DNA of 64,000 nucleotides from Thalassospira lucentensis MCCC 1A00383 = DSM 14000 (lineage in GTDB: Bacteria > Pseudomonadota > Alphaproteobacteria > Rhodospirillales > Thalassospiraceae): positions 434,001 to 498,000 of the forward strand of contig NZ_ATWN01000001.1 in the NCBI RefSeq assembly GCF_000421265.1, given 5' to 3'. The notes under the pieces are model-generated. The model was not told the DNA's origin. It worked only from the letters and a program-made list of their open reading frames with translations, and did not search any database. Position 1 is the first letter of the stretch. Each line of letters starts with the position of its first letter. Positions 60,713 through 64,000 of this stretch are shown piece after piece. The position numbers were made by a program, and so were the translations under genes.

Positions 60713-61033
60713 TCATGAACAAGAAAAGTCACCGCCACACTGGATTTGCAGGAGTACGACAGCGGAGAAAAATAAGCCAACAGCCAAGCCGCTTAACGCA
60801 TAAAGCCAGATCGAAAGCGGATGGCGTTTTAACACCCATGGCAGAATACCGCCCATAAGACACAGGGCCGGGAAGGCCAGAAGGCTGTAAAACATCAGTT
60901 GGGTAATCGGATTATTTTCTGATCCCGGTGCATCAAACATCATTGGCGACATCATCACCATCGGCAGCGACAGAAGCGCGCCGAGGATGGAGACGATCGT
61001 CAAGGTGATCCGCAGGCCTTTTTTATGAGTCAT
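60713..61033 (-). CDS. small membrane protein of unknown function
   Basis: A 106-residue protein with three hydrophobic segments near residues 8-30, 45-65 and 75-95 and a short Cys-containing tail (CGGDFSCS). The basic N-terminus MTHKKGLR suggests the N-terminus lies in the cytosol. The start ATG at 61033 overlaps the stop of a short upstream frame as ATGA. It is convergent with the YegD-like gene. No family is recognised. Confidence 0.6.
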   Translation of the reverse strand: MTHKKGLRITLTIVSILGALLSLPMVMMSPMMFDAPGSENNPITQLMFYSLLAFPALCLMGGILPWVLKRHPLSIWLYALSGLAVGLFFSAVVLLQIQCGGDFSCS

Positions 61034-61122
61034 TGCACGTATCCAATTATTGTTATGGGCTCAGTTTGCACAGTCTTTGGCTCTATGCAATGCGTTGTGG
61101 TGTAGGTGATGTTTTCCACCAT
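61030..61122 (-). CDS. possible 30-residue small protein, coupled to the small membrane protein
   Basis: A short frame from the ATG at 61122, with GAAAGGG about 9 bases upstream. Its TGA stop overlaps the next start (ATGA at 61030-61033). The product, MVENITYTTTHCIEP and 15 more residues, is hydrophilic and matches no family. It could be a real small protein or a translated leader; a longer in-frame extension reaches 61212. Confidence 0.25.
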   Translation of the reverse strand: MVENITYTTTHCIEPKTVQTEPITIIGYVQ

Positions 61123-61234
61123 GCGCAATCGCCCTTTCTTTTCAGGTGGTTCGACCACATCTATTTGCCAATGTAACGGACACGGTCGGCAACGGCATGC
61201 GAAGGTCCGCATTTGAAATCAGGGAGAACAACCG

Positions 61235-61771
61235 ATGAGTATGGAAAGTGACACGCATGTCGTTGAACGGCTAACCGGGCAAATTGTGCCCGCACTTCCC
61301 TTGCCGGCAACAAACGGGCAGTCGGTTGATTTGTCCGTCCTTTCCGGGCGCACGGTTGTCTATGCCTATCCACGGACCGCCGAACCGGGAACACCATCTC
61401 CCGCCGGGTGGGACCAAATTCCCGGGGCCAAGGGCTGCACGCCGCAATCCTGCTCGTTCCGCGATCACGCCAAAGAACTCGCAGCCGTTGGTGTCGCCAA
61501 TCTGTTTGGGCTTTCAAGCCAGAGCACGCAATACCAGCAAGAAGCGGGCGAGCGCCTTCATTTGCCGTTTGCGTTGTTGTCGGATGCCGATCATCGGTTC
61601 AAGGAGGCCATGGCAATGCCCGACTTTGAGGTCGAAGGTATGCGGCTGTTCAAGCGTCTGACGATGGTTCTGGACGATGGCAAAATTACCAAGGTGTTCT
61701 ATCCGGTTTCGGCACCCGCACAAGATGCCGACAACGTTTTGAAATGGTGTCGGGACAATCCGCAGGCCTGA
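61235..61771 (+). CDS. peroxiredoxin, PrxQ/BCP-like
   Basis: A 178-residue thiol peroxidase that reduces hydroperoxides. The peroxidatic region has GCTPQSCSFRDHAKEL, corresponding to GCTKEACSFRD in BCP; the Cys68 and Cys73 pair can act as peroxidatic and resolving cysteines. The strand VVYAYPRTA precedes it, but about 8 residues (SPAGWDQIPGA) are inserted before GCTP relative to BCP. No signal peptide. AGGGAG lies 8 bases before the ATG at 61235. Confidence 0.88.
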   Translation: MSMESDTHVVERLTGQIVPALPLPATNGQSVDLSVLSGRTVVYAYPRTAEPGTPSPAGWDQIPGAKGCTPQSCSFRDHAKELAAVGVANLFGLSSQSTQYQQEAGERLHLPFALLSDADHRFKEAMAMPDFEVEGMRLFKRLTMVLDDGKITKVFYPVSAPAQDADNVLKWCRDNPQA

Positions 61772-61882
61772 AATTTGACGCACGGGTGCTGATTATGGTT
61801 GGCGTATTCCGCCATTGTTCGGGCCGAACTGTACGAGCCGAAAAATTATCCAGTTTAAGCTGACCCAAGATTGCGCTATTTC

Positions 61883-63679
61883 ATGGGCATGACAGATCAT
61901 GCGTTTGAAAAGACTTTTATGGGGATCGAACGATCCGCGACCGGAAAATGGTGGCGCGAACGCGATCTGGATGAGCGGCTTGGCATTACCATTGCCCAAC
62001 GGTTCGGGGTGCCCGAAATTGTCGGGCGTGTCATGGCGTCGCGCGGCATTGGCCTTGATGACGCCGAAAGTTTCCTGACCCCCACTTTACGCGATTTGAT
62101 GCCCGATCCGTCCTCGTTAAAGGACATGGACAAGGCCGCCGCACGCATTGCCGATGCGATTGAGGCGGGCGAAAAACTTGCCGTTTTTGGTGATTATGAC
62201 GTTGATGGTGCGACCAGCACTGCGCTTTTAAAACGGTTTTTCCGCGCTCTTGGCGCCGATGTGCCTGTCCATATTCCCGACCGCATGAAAGAGGGCTATG
62301 GACCGAATGCCCCGGCATTGCTGGAATTGCAGCGCAACGGTGCCAACCTGATCTTAACCGTGGATTGCGGGGTGACTGCCTATGCCCCGCTGCAAGAAGC
62401 CAAGGATGCCGGGATCGAGATCATTGTGGTCGATCACCACGCAGCAGAACCGGAATTGCCGCCTGCGGTCGCGGTGGTGAACCCCAATCGACTGGATGAC
62501 GAAAGCGGTCTTGGTAATCTGTGTGCGGCAGGTGTGGCGTTTTTACTGTGTGTCGCGATTTTGCGCGAAGTGCGCAGTCGCGGCTGGCTCGAAAAAGCCG
62601 GACTGCGTGCGCCGGATTTGCGTAACTGGCTTGATCTGGTGGCGTTGGGCACGGTGTGTGATGTTGTGCCGCTGCGTGGGTTGAACCGTGCCTTTGTCAC
62701 ACAGGGGATCAAGGTCATGCGTCATCGATCCAATGTCGGCATGACGGCATTGGCCGATATTGCTGGGGTGAATGAAACGCCAAGTGCCTATCACCTTGGG
62801 TTTGTTCTGGGGCCGCGTGTAAACGCTGGTGGGCGCGTTGGCGAAAGTTTCCTTGGCACAACCCTGCTTTCAGGCGAAAACCCCGCTGAGGCGCAGGATA
62901 TCGCGCGCAGGCTTGATGAATATAACCGTGAGCGCAAAGCGATTGAGGATATCGTCCTTGATCAGGCAATTAGTGCCGCCGAAGGAAAATCAAAAGTCGG
63001 ATCAATGGTGCTGGTCGGTGGTGAGGACTGGCATCCTGGCGTGATCGGCATTGTCGCAAGCAGGCTTAAGGACCGGTATCACGTGCCGTCGCTGGTGATG
63101 GGGATGGTCGATGGGGTCTATAAGGGATCAGCACGATCTGTGCGTGGCATTGACCTTGGGGCGGCGATCATTGCTGCACGCCAATCGGGTCTTCTGATCA
63201 ATGGTGGCGGGCACGGCATGGCGGCGGGCTTTACCCTTGATCCTGAAAAGCGCGATGCGTTTGAAGCATTCCTTGAAGAACGCTTCGCCAAGATCATTGC
63301 CGAAAACGATATTCGCCCGACCATCACGGTTGATGGGGCACTTCATGCCGCAGGCGCGACCCTTGATCTGATTGAGGCGCTTGAAAATCTGGGGCCGTTT
63401 GGGGCGGGCAATGCTGAACCCCGATTTGTCTTTGTCGATTGCCGGGTGATCAAGGCCGATGTGGTCGGGGCTGATCATGTGCGCTGTATCCTGACCGGGG
63501 CGAACGGCAAGGGACGGCTTAAGGCCATCGCATTTCGGTGCCTTGATAATGATATGGGCCAGACGCTTATCAAGCATGGTGGGCGTCCGTTGCATATTCT
63601 TGGTCATTTGCGCCGTGATAGCTGGCAAGGGCGCGAAGGCGTTCAGTTGATGATTGATGATGTGTCCCTTCCGGTGTGA
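61883..63679 (+). CDS. recJ: single-stranded-DNA-specific exonuclease RecJ
   Basis: RecJ is a 5'-3' exonuclease on single-stranded DNA used in recombination and mismatch repair. The DHH phosphoesterase motifs are FGDYDVDGATSTALL, LTVDCGVT, VVDHHAAEPELP and LDLVALGTVCDVVPL. The DHHA1 part shows SARSVRGIDLGAAI and NGGGHGMAAGFTL, followed by the OB-fold. The length of about 598 residues is normal. The start is uncertain among ATGs at 61883, 61889 and 61919 and a TTG at 61871; none has a strong ribosome-binding site. Confidence 0.94.
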   Translation: MGMTDHAFEKTFMGIERSATGKWWRERDLDERLGITIAQRFGVPEIVGRVMASRGIGLDDAESFLTPTLRDLMPDPSSLKDMDKAAARIADAIEAGEKLAVFGDYDVDGATSTALLKRFFRALGADVPVHIPDRMKEGYGPNAPALLELQRNGANLILTVDCGVTAYAPLQEAKDAGIEIIVVDHHAAEPELPPAVAVVNPNRLDDESGLGNLCAAGVAFLLCVAILREVRSRGWLEKAGLRAPDLRNWLDLVALGTVCDVVPLRGLNRAFVTQGIKVMRHRSNVGMTALADIAGVNETPSAYHLGFVLGPRVNAGGRVGESFLGTTLLSGENPAEAQDIARRLDEYNRERKAIEDIVLDQAISAAEGKSKVGSMVLVGGEDWHPGVIGIVASRLKDRYHVPSLVMGMVDGVYKGSARSVRGIDLGAAIIAARQSGLLINGGGHGMAAGFTLDPEKRDAFEAFLEERFAKIIAENDIRPTITVDGALHAAGATLDLIEALENLGPFGAGNAEPRFVFVDCRVIKADVVGADHVRCILTGANGKGRLKAIAFRCLDNDMGQTLIKHGGRPLHILGHLRRDSWQGREGVQLMIDDVSLPV

Positions 63680-63689
63680 TCGTGATGTC

Positions 63690-63718
63690 TTGGTGGGGGC
63701 GCAAAACCCTGATATATT
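63690..63718 (+). promoter_or_regulatory. candidate sigma-70 promoter after recJ
   Basis: TTGGTG (63690-63695), 17 bases, TATATT (63713-63718). Transcription would begin near 63725 and read into the exported-protein gene that starts about 63795. Confidence 0.5.
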
Positions 63719-63734
63719 AAGAGGATAAATCGTC

Positions 63735-63773
63735 ATGTTGCGTGAAATTCGTGGCTCATATGTGCTGAAATAG
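63735..63773 (+). CDS. possible 12-codon leader peptide
   Basis: ATG at 63735 encodes MLREIRGSYVLK and a TAG stop. AAGAGGAT lies 8 bases upstream. If the promoter at 63690-63718 is used, the ribosome-binding site would be near the transcript 5' end or partly lost, so expression is uncertain. Confidence 0.2.
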   Translation: MLREIRGSYVLK

Positions 63774-63794
63774 CATTAAAAGCGAGTATCCTTT

Positions 63795-64000
63795 TTGATC
63801 CTTTCTGGCGAACCTCAGGACCTTCAGGCAAGCCGACTTTGCCGCAATAACCCTGTTTTGCGTCGATGTTGCGGGGGCTTGTTGAGGGCTTTGCTGACTG
63901 CTGCGGTTGTGATGATGACGGGAACCATTGTTCAGGCGGGGCCGCTTGATGGTTTGGACCCGTCCGATTTGCAAAAAGCGCGGAACGTCACACTCGTCAC
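63795..64000 (+). CDS. exported protein, 3' truncated by the window edge
   Basis: An open frame running off the right edge, starting after a stop at 63777-63779; the first plausible start is a TTG at 63795. It encodes a Sec-type signal: basic VLRRCCG, hydrophobic LLRALLTAAVVMMTGTIVQA, with likely cleavage before GPLDGLDPSDLQKARNV. At least 68 residues are visible. It follows recJ. Too little of the mature part is visible to name a family. Confidence 0.6.
   Translation, partial: MILSGEPQDLQASRLCRNNPVLRRCCGGLLRALLTAAVVMMTGTIVQAGPLDGLDPSDLQKARNVTLV

Noticed and set aside
63734..63974. 72-codon minus-strand frame at the right edge
   Set aside because: Overlaps the plus-strand frame with a clear signal peptide and has no motif or ribosome-binding site.

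Overview
The window looks like chromosomal DNA of a free-living, probably marine alphaproteobacterium of the Rhodospirillales, most likely Thalassospira or a close relative. This is inferred from gene content (an alaC-hom-glpX-recJ block, a DUF2336-type protein, a receiver protein with FGPDRR motifs, class I PHA synthase, di-heme peroxidase) and moderate GC; no database search was possible. I see no insertion sequence, prophage, integrase, CRISPR array or rRNA. Genes are dense, mostly housekeeping, with accessory genes between.

Region 1 (1-18.4 kb). An RhlE-like RNA helicase, an isochorismatase-like/alpha-beta hydrolase pair, a lipoprotein, glutaminase, DNA topoisomerase IV subunit B and YciA thioesterase lead to a six-gene minus-strand operon at 8.7-15.0 kb: a peptide-type ABC transporter (binding protein, two permeases, two ATPases) ending in an M19 dipeptidase-like enzyme with altered active-site residues. 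Three identical tRNA-Asp genes follow at 15.3-16.1 kb, each with its own promoter and terminator. Next comes a two-gene signalling pair in which the receiver lacks its phosphoacceptor Asp and the partner looks like an HPt domain without its His, then dCMP deaminase.

Region 2 (18.4-33.4 kb). Pyruvate kinase; a DUF2336-type gene with an unknown partner; a ribbon-helix-helix protein; a DJ-1/PfpI protein; MscS with a long Ala/Lys tail divergent from an OmpA-like lipoprotein; an exported protein; a CoA-binding protein; an MsrQ-like heme membrane protein; a LysE exporter; an ECHDC3-like crotonase lacking both catalytic Glu; two proteins sharing a 31-residue C-terminal membrane anchor; a PaaI thioesterase behind a MerR/LiuR-type operator; and the rplM-rpsI operon with a hairpin leader.

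Region 3 (33.5-51.5 kb). Mostly accessory metabolism and transport: an LldD-type alpha-hydroxy-acid oxidase behind a GntR/FCD-type operator, an orphan terminator, a GNAT protein, PhzF divergent from LysR with two dyads between them, an exported protein with a possible lysozyme-like core, a LysE/monooxygenase pair, argC, a MocR regulator divergent from an EamA exporter, two orphan type-3 solute-binding proteins around a gamma-carbonic anhydrase, a second EamA exporter, a di-heme peroxidase, a beta-hydroxyacid dehydrogenase and a secreted hypothetical.

Region 4 (51.5-64 kb). Class I PHA synthase divergent from a second OmpA-like lipoprotein, then alaC, hom, glpX, a YegD-like Hsp70, small membrane proteins, a PrxQ-type peroxiredoxin and recJ. 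The window ends inside an exported protein that starts near 63.8 kb.

The observations most worth following up are the double-degenerate receiver/HPt pair, the paired tail-anchored proteins, the M19 enzyme with substituted metal and substrate residues, and the orphan terminator upstream of the GNAT gene. These are sequence-level observations; none establishes a new system.
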